Positions 22,484-33,125 of a DNA stretch of 64,000 bases are shown here, one piece after another (position 1 is the first letter of the stretch; the number at the start of each line of letters is the position of its first letter). The position numbers and the translations under genes are program-made. This DNA is from Eurosta solidaginis (taxonomy: Eukaryota; Arthropoda; Insecta; Diptera; Tephritidae), in NCBI RefSeq assembly GCF_040869045.1, contig NC_090323.1, forward strand, positions 176,164,083-176,228,082, given 5' to 3'. A model generated the notes under the pieces. The model ran no database searches. It had not been told where the DNA came from and was given only the letters and a program-made list of their open reading frames with translations.

Positions 22484-22747
22484 TTTTGTAATTGATATTA
22501 GAGAAAAACTGTAAGTTTACAAACTGCGATGGTTACTAGGACATGTTTCTGAATTTCACTTCTTCATCAGCTAGCTTTTCGGGAGCTGAGCGTTGAACTC
22601 GAATCTCCAACATTCATATCACTGCAAAAGCTGATGCCTTTAGCTGCTAAGCCATATGAATGTCCCGTTGTTCGCTGTACAATTACATGTCCTAATAACC
22701 ATCGCCGTTTGTAAACTTACAATTTTTCTCTAATATCAATTACAAAA
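22484..22747 (-). mobile_element. SINE-like element (family R): tRNA-like head, candidate hammerhead, flanking inverted repeats
   Basis: Two 63-bp arms (22484-22546 and 22685-22747) are inverted copies with three mismatches. Between them the minus strand carries a tRNA-like promoter: A box TGGCTTAGCAGCTAAAGG (22637-22654) and B box GATTCGAGTTC (22595-22605). About 20 bases after the B box comes a hammerhead-like core (separate entry), then the 3' end TCTCTAATATCAATTACAAAA. A second, more decayed copy on the plus strand at 58160-58372 has the same order. The extra arm at 22685-22747 looks like the 3' end of another copy in head-to-head orientation. Family identity is supported by the second copy; the function of each part is inference. 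Confidence 0.55.
22533..22577 (-). ncRNA. Candidate type I hammerhead ribozyme
   Basis: In minus-strand order: stem I strand GCTAG (22575-22571), core CTGATGA (22570-22564), a 14-base stem II region, GAAAC (22549-22545), AT, GTC (22542-22540, expected cleavage after C), then CTAGT (22539-22535), which pairs with GCTAG immediately next to the core as the fold demands. All invariant core bases (CUGANGA, GAA, A-U, C17) are present. Weak points: stem II has only three pairs with an A/A mismatch at its base, and stem III has two pairs, although very short stem III is known in retroelement hammerheads that work as dimers. Confidence 0.45.
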
Positions 22748-23089
22748 ACCATTGTATAAAGCAATATGTGCAAAGCTCGCTAATTAAATACATATGATTA
22801 TTTTGATTTTGTTTTATAAAAGTTTAAGAGTTTATCGCCTATTAACATCATTGTACTAATTAGTGCCACCACTTCGGCCTCTCAGCATTATAGTGGTTTA
22901 GTGGATCGAATAATTTTTTTAGAGTTCTATATTAGAGAGAAGACGCAATCTCGAATGCTTTCAGTCAACAAGATTGAATATATCAATGTTTATAGACGAT
23001 CCTGCTCAATTTGATAGCAATTTATTTACACCTCTCCAATTACTTATATTCACCTTGGTATGAACTACTTTTCTGTTTATTTTTTTTTT
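22748..23089. other. No gene seen
   Basis: AT-rich, ends in a T-rich run (about 23080) just before the Penelope-like element. Confidence 0.5.
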
Positions 23090-23371
23090 TTTGGACAAGA
23101 AGAATCGATACCACAGGAGGAACTGGAGCACACAAGACACATATGCATTGAAATAACAAAAATTATGTTAAAGCACAGGAAGGACAAAAAGGTAATGCAG
23201 AAGAAAAAACAATAAAGAATCTACAGCATAACAATAGGAAAAACAATATTTTCACAACGAAAGGGGACAAAGGAGACACCACTGTGCTAATCGAAATAGA
23301 GGCATATATAACCAAAACAGAAGAACTCAAAGAGGAAATGAAATGTCGTAGAATAAGAGAGAAAACAACTG

Positions 23372-24045
23372 ATGAATACCAGAAAGGGAACAAGTTGCTA
23401 TAAAAAGGCAACAAATGAAGTAGATTCTAACATGGTACATAGATTGGTCCAAATAAACCCTTCGGCTCCTCCACTGATTGCGCTATCTAAAATTCACAAG
23501 CTGTACACTCCAATAAGGCCCATCATTAAAATCGGCACCATGTTACAAACTGTCCAAATATTTAAAAACGATATTGAAAGATACAAATATGCAATAGCTA
23601 ATACAACAGAACTAATAGAGAAACTTGAGGCCGTAGAGCTGACAAAGAACAGCAAATTGGTATCCTTTGACATAAAAGATTTATACTCATCAATACCACT
23701 ATCGGAGACATTGGACATAGTTAGCTCAAAAATAGTTCATAATACAAAATGCAAAGTGAAAATTGTGCAAATCACAAATAGCTAAGAACCACTTTACGTC
23801 AAAACTATTTTCAATTCAACAACAAAATATATAGACAAACAAACGATCTTGGAATGGGTCGCCACACAATAGCTATTCTTATGGAAGTGTTCATGCAAAA
23901 TCTGGAAGAAAAGTACATACAGGAATTGAAGTCCAAATTAGGCGTGTCATTTTTTGCTATATATGTGGATGACATAATATGCGTTTTAGCTACTAATAAC
24001 GAAAAGCGTATACTGGAGTACCTCAACAAGCAGCGCGAAAAATAA
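23372..24045 (+). pseudogene. Penelope-like reverse transcriptase remnant
   Basis: The first open stretch (23372-23785) has PPLIALSKIHKLYTPIRPI, the Penelope equivalent of RT motifs 1-2, then SKLVSFDIKDLYSSIPLS with the motif A Asp in FDIKDLYS. After a frame change at about 23785 the second stretch (23854-24045) gives VFMQNLEEKYIQ and FFAIYVDDIICV, whose YVDD is the motif C catalytic pair. The catalytic Asp residues are retained although the frame is broken, so decay may be by indels more than by substitution at the active site. Confidence 0.75.
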
Positions 24046-24549
24046 AATTCACAATGGAAACAGAAAAAGGCGGAGGAATCAGCTATCCTAGAACTCACGA
24101 TAAATATTGATAAAGTTGCCAAAATATTTAACTGCGACATATATAGAAAGCCAACGGCCACCTACACAATAACACATAATAACTCTTATCACCCCTAACA
24201 GCATAAAAATGCAGCATTACGGCATTTGGTACCTACATAGACTTGAAAGAACAACTCTTACATGAGAATCATATAAGAGATAGCTTGAGATGATATATAA
24301 CCCTGCTGCTAACAACGTATACAAAAAAGCACTACTAGATAAGCTCAGAAGGACGCATGTAGAACCAAAAAGAAATAATGAAAATGAAAATAATAACACC
24401 TGGACGACTGTGACATATACTGGAAAAGCAACATATAAATAGGCAAACCCCTTTAAAAAAACATTAATACATTAATACAGCGTTCAAAACATCGAACAAT
24501 CTAGGGCGAAAACTTAGAACTAACACAAATTCAGATGATCCGTTTAGTA

Positions 24550-24850
24550 GCCACGGCGTATACAAGCTTACCTGCGGATGCCAACACAGTTGCATATGAC
24601 AAACAGGACGGAAAATAACAACTAGGTTCAGAGCACATTAGAGATTAAAACAACAAAAAAAAAAAAAAACACGGAATCTTAACATTATACCAGAGTCTAA
24701 CTTCGCGATTCACATGGTCGAAAATGAATGTTCCCCAGCAAATATCAATAAAAAAGTTAGAGTTCTTCACATACAAACAAAAGGCCGACGTCTCAACGTA
24801 CGCGAAAGCAAGAAAATCTACAAACATAAACCATTCGACGGTATAATAAT
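24550..24850 (+). pseudogene. Penelope GIY-YIG endonuclease remnant
   Basis: The reading GVYKLTCGCQHSCI, stop, QTGRKITTRFRAH (24550-24640) matches the GIY-YIG layout of Penelope elements (G-x-YKL-x-C, then QTGR, then R-x-H). It is followed in other frames by FAIHMVENE and HIQTKGRRLNVRESKKIYKH (24700-24835), the conserved tail of the domain. An in-frame TGA near 24598 sits where the second half of the signature should start. Confidence 0.65.
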
Positions 24851-25248
24851 AAACGAACAGATTAACATAATTTCTGACACAATATCTGAACCTTTAAAAC
24901 TTGTTTACAAGAAACAAAGAAATCACACAGGTACAACAGACAAACACACAATAACAACTAAACACAAAACAATAAATGCACCAACACACCAAACACACAA
25001 AGAAGGTCTAACTACTAGAATTACTAACTTTTACCTGCTTCGGTGAGCCAAACAAATCGATCAGTAAAACCCACACTCGGCTCTGAATGAAGACACATCC
25101 ATTTTGACAATACCTGCTTGTGTACCTAGGAACTATAAATACAAGACAAACGACAACGAACGGAACGAAAATCGACACAAATGATGGCACGACACTGAAA
25201 CCTGTTTGTCTCGAAATCAAATTTAACAAGAGATGACGGAAAATCGAT

Positions 25249-26150
25249 CCAATGTACATCATTAATCCACCCTGTCAGAAAATCAACAAAACAAAATTAG
25301 TCATAAAATAAAGGAGGAACCACGCCCATTTTCCATTACTTCTGAGCTGAGATATCAGTATAATTTAGTTATAGAGTAAACGTTTTGAATTTTTTTTATT
25401 TACATTACAGATGATGATATTTAGAACCTTTTGCCTCGCGGGATTTTCGCGATGTAAAAGTTAAATACCGAGTTCCCGAAGTTGTCAACAAATTTGGCCT
25501 GTACAGGTTTCTTTATGGTTTTTGACAAAAATCGCAACACATATCTACCTAAATACGTGGATATAATACTAATACACAAACAATGGTAACACGTACGTTT
25601 ATTTTTAATTTGAAAATAAATTTTCCCAATAAGTCGAAACCTAAAACCAGATTGAAAAAATTGATGTTTTTTTCGTATTCGAGTATGGTACTCGTTTAAT
25701 GTGAAATTAATTTCAATGAAACTTGCCAGAAGAATACTGTTACCCAGTGTTATTCTTATGTACTTTCAACACTGATTGGATAAAACAGCTGATTATAATG
25801 CGTTAGAATCATACTGGGCAGCAGTCATTTTGTGGCAAGTTCATTTAAATCAATTTTACATTGAACTAGTATGATTTATACGAAACCAATACCGGTTTTG
25901 TCAAATTGTTTCTAGTTTTTTGAGATATTCGAACCTAAAATCTCTTAAAGATCGGTATTCTACCTGACATCACTCCTACCCTAGAATCTATTTTGAGTTT
26001 TTAGAATATTATCGTTTTTGCCTTTGAAAAATTGTCCTTTGTGTTTAGAGGGTTTTGGGTAGGTATCGACATATTGAAAATTGTTGATTTTCCGACAGGG
26101 TGGATAAATGATGTATATTGGAATGATTTTCGTTCCAATATACATCATTT
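25249..26150. repeat. Nested inverted repeats with a perfect 18-bp hairpin
   Basis: Arms 25249-25287 and 26083-26121 are inverted copies at 36 of 39 positions (CCACCCTGTCAGAAAATC against GATTTTCCGACAGGGTGG). The right arm runs into a perfect hairpin, AAATGATGTATATTGGAA (26106-26123) and its exact complement (26133-26150) around 9 bases. Between the outer arms lies an independent foldback (25672-25884). The left arm begins where Penelope similarity has ended, so this may be terminal structure of that element or of a separate MITE. Confidence 0.6.
25672..25884. mobile_element. Foldback MITE-like sequence
   Basis: Arms of about 85 bp (25672-25758 and 25803-25884) are inverted copies at roughly three quarters identity. 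They share TTCGTAT, TTTAATGT, AACTTGCCA, CCCAGTRTKATTCT and similar blocks around a spacer of about 45 bp. No ORF. Target duplication not identified. Confidence 0.5.
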
Positions 26151-26439
26151 TCTAAAAGCCTGAATTGGAGTTTGAAGAGTAGGAGTAACAATGACAAGTA
26201 GAAAAACGATCTAAAAAAAACAATTTAAGAAGTGACGAAATCCCAAATGTACTGTGTAAAAAACCTGATAATCTTGCCATAGTTCTTGTTTAATTTTTTA
26301 TATATTTATTTAAAAAAAAGTTCTTTTTTGTTCCCCAGTGTCATAAATGTTGTGCTTTTAAAAGGAGGATATTTGTGGAAAATTTTTCAATGGTTTAAAT
26401 GGTTTTAAATATGCTGTTTTCATGAGTTTCGGGCATAAA
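26151..26439. other. No gene seen
   Basis: AT-rich sequence between the hairpin and an H1 fragment. Confidence 0.5.
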
Positions 26440-26760
26440 GTCCAATAATTCCGGGGATTTTAAGAGTTAAAAAGACTGTAGTCCTGGTATCCCAGTATCG
26501 GGATACCTAGTGTACATACAGTTGCAAGTATTGTCTCTCCGCCGAATTTTCACATGATATCTTTAACGAATTTTTATTTACGGTTTGCGATGTCACGCCC
26601 GTTTTGCAAATTTTACTATATTTTCATTTTGCGTCATAAAGTAAACCCGTTCATCAAAATTTTCAAGTCACCGGTCTTTGGTAATGCATTATCGCATTGT
26701 TTTAAATTTTTCAAAATCGGTATCGAAAAAGTGGACGTGGCCTTCTTCGGATTTTAAGTT
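26440..26760 (-). mobile_element. H1 (DINE-1-like) internal fragment
   Basis: Carries the H1 internal motifs in reverse order: ATTTTCACATGATATCTTTA, GATGTCACGCCCGTTTTGC, TTTTGCGTCATAAAG, AATGCATTATCGCA and CGGTATCGAAAAAGTGG, parallel to 20995-21240. No termini. Confidence 0.65.
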
Positions 26761-27513
26761 TAGTTTAAGTTTGAAGCTAAATAGAAAGGATTCTTGATAT
26801 CCGTAATTTATTAGTGAGAAATCATTCAAAAGAAGTCATATAATTAATACATTAATTTTAAAATTTTAACATACGCTTTGTAATTTAAAGTTTGTGTAAA
26901 TAAACATGTTGTTTTGTGAATTATTTTAAAATCGCGCGTACATGTTTTTTTTCGGCATGTATATATGTGACGCGGTGCGATGCGTTCTGGTGAATGTCTC
27001 ATTCAAAGCAAGTTTGCTCGTAGATTTCACAGCGAACATACTAACGAACTTATAATTTTTTCATAACGTACCATCTTTAACTTAAAAAAATATTAAAACT
27101 TATGCTGTTTTTATTTCAGTGAATTCCCAGCATACCTGAAAAAGTTACTTGCAGCTGTTTTCAGACAAACCAGTTTTATTTTTTTTTCCAAATTTGAAAA
27201 CTTTAATGATATTTTCTTAAATAATGCCATTGTTTGCATAGTACAAGTTCGAATATTCACAATAGTGTCATAGTACAAATAGATTTTTTATGTGCTCACA
27301 ATCGTTTATTTTTAACAAATTATTTTAATAAAATATAGCTAGTCTCTTTTAGATAACTTATTTAAAATGCAAACTTTTTAAAACAGATAAAACGAAAAAC
27401 AAGTTAAGTCGTATACAATTTGACAAACACAATTTTTACCTCCTCTTCCTCTCTATCCTTTCATACACTCCTCCATCTATCTTCGTCTAGCTCTTTCTCC
27501 TTTCTCATTCTTT
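26761..27513. other. No gene seen; pyrimidine-rich at the end
   Basis: AT-rich, ending in a CT-rich tract (27430-27510) that leads into the next H1 element. Confidence 0.5.
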
Positions 27514-29081
27514 TATATCCGCTGTACTTGTACACATGGTATTATAACTCTGATTGGATAACGATTGGTTGTACAAGTATAAAGGAATCGAGATAGATAT
27601 AGACTTCCATATATCAAAATCACAGTATCGAAAAAAAATTTGATTGAGCCATGTCCGTCTGTCCGTCCGTCCGTTAGCACGATAAAAAAATAAAAAAAAA
27701 ATTGAGATATCTTCACCAAATTTGGTACACGAGCTTATCTGGACCCAGAATAGATTGGTATTGAAAATGAGCGAAATCGGCTGATAACCACGCCCACTTT
27801 TTATATATAACATTTTGAAAAACACAAAAAACCTGATTATTTAGTAAATAATACACGTAGAATGCTGAAATTAGACATGTGGACTGATATTGAGACTTTT
27901 GATAAAAATTTGAAAAAAAAAAATTTTTTTAAATGGGGGTGGCACTGCCCACTCGTGATAAAACCAATTTTACAAATATTATTAATCATAAATCAAAAAT
28001 CATTAAACCTATCGTAACAAAATTAGGCAGAGATCTTGCCTTTACTATAAGGAATGCTTTGAAAAAAATTAACGAAATCGGTTAAGGGCCACGCCCACTT
28101 TTATATAAAAGTTTTTTAAAAGGGTCGTGGACGAACAATATAAGCAATATCTTTGCAAAAAAAGCTTTATATCAATGGTATTTCATTTCCCAAGTGGATT
28201 TAAGTATAACAATAAACAGGTAAAACTCCAAGTTTAAAAAAATGGGCGTGGCACCGTCCCTTTTATGACTGAGCCACTTTATATGTTTCGGGAGCCATAA
28301 CTCGAAAAAAATTAACGGATCGCAATAAAATTGGGTACACAAATTTTCCCTACAGCAGGAAATATTTCTAGAAAAAATGGACGAGATCGGTTAAAGACCA
28401 CGACAACTTTTATTTAACGATTTTTAAAAGGGTCATAGAAGAAAATAATAAGCTATGTCTTAGCGAAAAAGAGCTTTGCATCAATAAAATTTTACTTACT
28501 AAATTGAATTATAACATTAAATTGGAAAACACTAAAATTTTTGAAAATGGGTGTGGAACCGCCCCTTTTATAGCTAAGTTATTTCCAATGTTTCGGGAGC
28601 CATAACTCGAAGAAAAATTTACATATCGTAACAAAATTGGGTATATATATTTTCCTTATAGCAGGAAATATTTTTTGTAAAAATGGATAAGATTGGTTAA
28701 GGACCATTCCCACTTTTATACCAATGACTTTAGAAAGGGTCGTAGGCAAAAATAATAAGTTAAACCTTAGCGAAAAATAGTTTTGTACCAATCGTATTTT
28801 TATTGTTCTATTATATCTTTATTTTAAAATAAACAGTAGGGAAATCCCAATATCTGAAGGAAAACTGCCTTATTACCCCCTCAAGATCATTGGTGTTAGC
28901 CTCTGTATCCTTTTTGCTTCTTTTAAACGAAAACTAATTCAGAATAGAACGATATGTATATATATTATTGCGCAGCCTTGTAACACTATTAAGCACACAA
29001 AACAAACAACAACAGCATTTCAAATGTACAGCTGGGTATGTAATGTTCGGTTTGACCCGAACTTAGATTTCCGTCCTTGTT
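27514..29081 (+). mobile_element. DINE-1/Helentron-like element (H1, variant b)
   Basis: A divergent H1 subfamily that starts TATATCCGCTGTACTTGTAC instead of TATACTCAG, as does the copy at 57093. It then follows the H1 order: AAAGGAATCGAGATAGATAT, CCATGTCCGTCTGTCCGTCC (27651-27675), CACGCCCACTTTT blocks, the terminal palindrome TTCGGTTTGACCCGAA (29046-29061) and TCCGTCCTTGTTT. Instead of the 130-bp array it holds a roughly 306-bp internal duplication (TTTCGGGAGCCATAACTCGA at about 28288 and 28590). Confidence 0.75.
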
Positions 29082-30508
29082 TCCCTTTATTTTATTTTTA
29101 TTCTTCTCCATCTCTTATTTCCAGCGCAAGTTGCAGTCGCAGTCCCAGTCCCAGTCGCAATTCCAGCTTCGGAGCGTTGATAGAATTTTTTAGTGCTGTT
29201 TTATAAAAATAAAAACAAAAATTTCTTTACAAAAAAACAAAAAAAAAAACAAAGTAATGTTTATACCCGCTTTACCATATTGGGGTATAATGCTTAATCT
29301 TACTCAAAATACGCTCAAAATTTCATGAAAATCAATCGAGCTGTTTCGAAGGAGTGCACCCACAAATACTGCGACAATAGAATTTAATATGTAAGAAAGA
29401 AAATACCACTGAACTACATTTTGGCCTATATCTTGTAAACGGGTTGGCATATCGCAAAAAAATTACTTTTGTATTAAAGCTCTCCTCAGCAGATATCCAT
29501 ATTGTACATACTTATTTTAAAAATACCCGATTCCATGTTTTGGGTCTGAAAACCTAGTGTATCTGATTTTCAAAACTAAGAAAAGTAAACAATATAGGCC
29601 CACGTACGTAGCACGTGTTTAAGTTTGGTTAAGATTCCCTCACCCGTTTGAGCTCCATCCTTTACATGGAAAAATAGTCTCCATGTTTAGATTATTTCCA
29701 TCTCAATTAAATACATCACAAAGTAGATGCCACTGCTTTTCGTACCCGCTCTACATATTGATTTAAAATCCTCTGTTGTTTTTTTTTTTATTTGCTTAGT
29801 ATAACAAAGAAAATTTGTCAGTAAATTAAGCAATTTATTTTATTTATTCAATTTCGTAAATTACACAATCTGCATCTAAGCTTTGCGCCAACTATATTGC
29901 CCCCATTTAACACAGACTGCTGCAATAATATATCAACAAGCATAAAGTAGAAGTTTGAGCATGTGTGTGAGTGTGTGCTAACGTTCCATATTCGTTTTTT
30001 TTCGTTTTTCTTTTCGTATTGATCCAAGTTATCTACAGAAGAAAATGTTCAATGCTCTCTGCAGTTGGCTTATTTATTCATACATACATATGTATATATG
30101 TATGTGTAGGAATATCTTATATGTTTGTGTGCTTTCAGTTATCGCATTGTCTATCTGCATACTCTTCGCTTGTATAGTGGTGACTATGTGGGTTTAATGT
30201 GAATTGTATAAGCCACGTGAATGTTCATATTATGTTGGCCTCTTTTAAAGAAGTGCTTAACGAAAATCGACTGTACAAGTTGTCTTAAGCATATTTTGTA
30301 TTTATAGTAAGTATTTTGACATATATTTATTAGAGGCTTACATTGAGACAATTGTTTGCATGTATGTACATATGTAATGTTTCTGCGATTATATCAATCA
30401 ATAGCAAATGCTATTTAAGCATAGATTACAGCAGTTGCTGATTGGCTTTCAATTGCTAGGTTATTTAACAGTTGATTATTTATTTATACTTTTGTTTAAA
30501 GACTTTAA
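29082..30508. other. No gene seen; a decayed repeat is possible
   Basis: Contains a short CAGTCCCAGTCCCAGTCG run (about 29130) and a stretch at 29265-29560 (GGGGTATAATG, GTAAACGGGTTGGC) with the feel of a decayed dispersed repeat. No match elsewhere in the window. Confidence 0.4.
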
Positions 30509-31560
30509 GGCCAGGTTTTTCAGTGCAAGTTCAACTCAGTTTGTCAGTTAAATTACGCTTAAACTTGTCTGCAGTTTTTCAGTGTACTTTAACTTAAGTT
30601 TAAACTGAGTTTAAGCGGCTGATCTAGCAGTGTTAAATTAAAGTTAACCTATAAGTTATTTACGTTGGTTTGTAATGGCGGTGAACCTATAAAAGAAGCA
30701 TTTGGGCTTGAGTACCATAAGAGCTCATGTTGATAAATAGCATACTTCTAAAATCTCAAGAGATCTTTCGAAACAGTGGCTCAATTTGAGAATCATATCG
30801 CTCTCCACAAAAAAGTGATTTTTTTTTTATAAAAAAAAATGTTACTTAAGCTGAAAAAAGAAAGTACGCAACTTGTACCCAAGTGCGCTTCTCTAATTAG
30901 ACTCAAATATAATATTCCAATACTGCAGTATTTTCGCGAAAACAAAATAAAACATGCATAATTTATTTTTAATTTATAGCGCTTCATTACGGCTACCAAT
31001 CAGGTGTTTATTGCTGACAATAAACAGCTGTTGCTTTTGCTGGTTCACCAGCAGTAGCGGAGAAGATTTTTTTCAACTTCACCTCAATTCAATGTGGGAT
31101 ATCAACAGGAGAAATGTGTTGGATATTCATTTGGGAGCTGCACATTCTTACATCTTAAAGGTTGGAGAATAATTTGAGAAAGACATTGGAGATCAACTCG
31201 AGAATTATAAATATTAAAAAGTTGGATAGTAATGGATAGTGATTGGAGAATGATGTTAAATTTCAACTTCAGAACTATCAGATTAAAGAATATTTAGGGA
31301 ATGATTGTGAATATAAACTCCAGAACTAGATATATATTTATTTTAAGCTGGAGAAATCGTGTACCATATTTGCTGGGTAAACAAAATTGAGCTGTTGTAG
31401 TATCATCACATTATCTAGATAATAAAAAAAAGCCTACCCAAAGATGATCGCAAGCTGTGACTGAAAAACTGCTCTGTTGTTTAACTAGAGTTAAAATATA
31501 ACTTGAGTTTCAGCAACCTTGGTTTAGACTTATCTTAACCAGCTCCTAAAAAACCGGGCC
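30509..31560. mobile_element. PIF/Harbinger-like non-autonomous element
   Basis: Terminal inverted repeats GGCCAGGTTTTTCAG (left) and CTAAAAAACCGGGCC (right) with looser inverted similarity further in. They are flanked by TAA at 30506-30508 and 31561-31563. A 3-bp TWA duplication and GGCC-type termini are the PIF/Harbinger signature. The 1,052-bp interior has no transposase-like ORF, so it would be a MITE. The short flanking duplication could arise by chance, hence moderate confidence. Confidence 0.5.
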
Positions 31561-31562
31561 TA

Positions 31563-32797
31563 AGTGATCTAATAGTATTTCCAATGTTTTTAAGATTGTA
31601 AGTGAATATATTTCAAGTATGTATACATACATATATGAAATCTTATACAGATATTAAGTGATAATAAAACAGCTAATCTGAAACAAAATGTAATTATTGG
31701 TAGCAGAGGTAAAATAGCCGCAAAAGTAAAAAGTCTCTGGGGACGCTACTTAACACATAATTCCCATCAGGCTCTCTAAATACGTAGCGAAGAGTAGCAG
31801 GATTGGTGAAATATATCAAAATTGAGTGGACAACAAAAACTAAAATCAATCAAAATCCAAAATGAATTCTCCATGCTATGTTGCAGACGGCAGGTGAAAT
31901 GAATGTAGAATGACCAAGAACAATCTTTCAGGGTTGCAAAAAACTGACTAATATCCCACAATTTCGGAGAACGGTATGAGTAGTCTTCATACTGAAAGCG
32001 GGAGTCATCAGTCATGTGCATCCGAAACACCAGAAATCTATTAGTTTGACATCATTTCTGCTTAAAACCCTATAGTGATTAATAGATTTGTAAATAAAGC
32101 CAAATACGATTGAATAATTATTCTCTTAATCACAACATATCTAGACCGAAAGAAACTTAGTCGGTACAGTAAGGCATAGGGTGGTTATGAATAAAAAGAA
32201 AGCCCTTAAACACCTGGTGTGAGTTCTAGGTGTTTTTCTGGACACTCATTGAGCTTTCAACAACTTCTCGAAACGGGGAATCATGGACAACCTCAACACG
32301 ACAAACACGCCGTTAACAAAATCGATGGGCTCCATATTAAGCTACATAATGATCATGTCGTAATGAAGTCTATGCTAGGCCAACAAATCTGTCATTGGAG
32401 AAGCAATGCCTAAGGCGGTTGGTCAGCATATCAGTCAAACTCACGGAATATGCAGAGGGGCAGGTGTGCACCAACAAACAGCTCTCTGATGGATTGTGCG
32501 CTTTGGGATATACATGCCTGGGCGTTTGGAGTCGGATGAACGGCGAATGTAGAAAAAACAGATATAGTATTATTTAATTAGAAACATAGGGCCTCGAGTC
32601 TTACTAAGCCTTAGCTTGAAGGGGTAACTACAAGAAAAGTACAGTACAAATACAAGTTAGTTCTAACAGGCCGTGTGGTATAAATTTAGTCATAGAGCCA
32701 AGCAGCACTCATGGCGTTTTACTCCCCCTTTCACATCAATCAAAATTAAAATACATAGCTGCTCACAAAGGATATTGGTATCCTACTTCTCGGACAC
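31563..32797. other. No gene seen
   Basis: Mixed sequence with a slightly GC-richer stretch at 32200-32560 that has short ORFs without recognised domains. It may be decayed transposon coding sequence. Confidence 0.4.
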
Positions 32798-33125
32798 GTG
32801 CAAGTAGCATGGCCCATGAAAACATCAGATGGAACGGCTCTGGGAGTGTTCGAGAGAAAAGTTCTTCGAAAGATTTATGGACCTCTACGCGTTGACGATG
32901 GCGAGTACCGAAAAGGATTTAAAGATGAGCTGTGCGAGCTATACACAGACATCAACATAGTCCAGCGAATTAAAATGCAGCGGCTGCGTTGGCTAGGCCA
33001 TGTTATGCGAAGCAGAGGTAGAGGGTAAACTCCCTTGGTGTGTCCAATTGGCGCCAGTTGACAGAGAGAAGGAGCGAGTGGTGCGCCTTGTTGGACGGCC
33101 ATAACCGTGTTAACGGTTAAACGCC
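32798..33125 (+). pseudogene. RTE-like LINE, C-terminal fragment
   Basis: Reads LGVFERKVLRKIYGPLR, then DDGEYRKGFKDELCELYTD and RLRWLGHVMR on the plus strand, nearly the same as the C-terminal region of the LINE at 3600-9765 (minus strand). Similarity breaks after HVMR (about 33010) and ends with GTTAACGGTTAAACGCCAA, probably the element's 3' UTR. It is a 5'-truncated, internally deleted copy of the same family. Confidence 0.85.

Larger units (their letters stand above)
23090..25060 (+). mobile_element. Penelope-like retroelement, decayed
   Basis: Degenerate coding remnants in Penelope order on the plus strand. They are an N-terminal TKGDKGDTTVLIE block (about 23255-23300), the RT fingers and palm (23372-24045), the post-RT block IYRKPTATYTITHNNSYHP (about 24140-24198), and a GIY-YIG endonuclease remnant (24550-24850). 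Penelope-like elements pair an RT related to telomerase with a GIY-YIG nuclease and lie outside the LINE and LTR groups. Several frame changes and stops separate the blocks, so it is non-functional. Ends are not precisely visible; the inverted repeat at 25249-25287 may mark the 3' border. Confidence 0.75.

Noticed and set aside
23355..23395. CTGATGA followed by GAAA near 23369, as a second hammerhead
   Set aside because: No stem I or stem II pairing, no GTC at the right place, and it lies in RT-linked coding sequence.
23494..24161. Minus-strand ORFs opposite the Penelope RT
   Set aside because: The plus strand carries recognisable RT motifs; the antisense ORFs have none.
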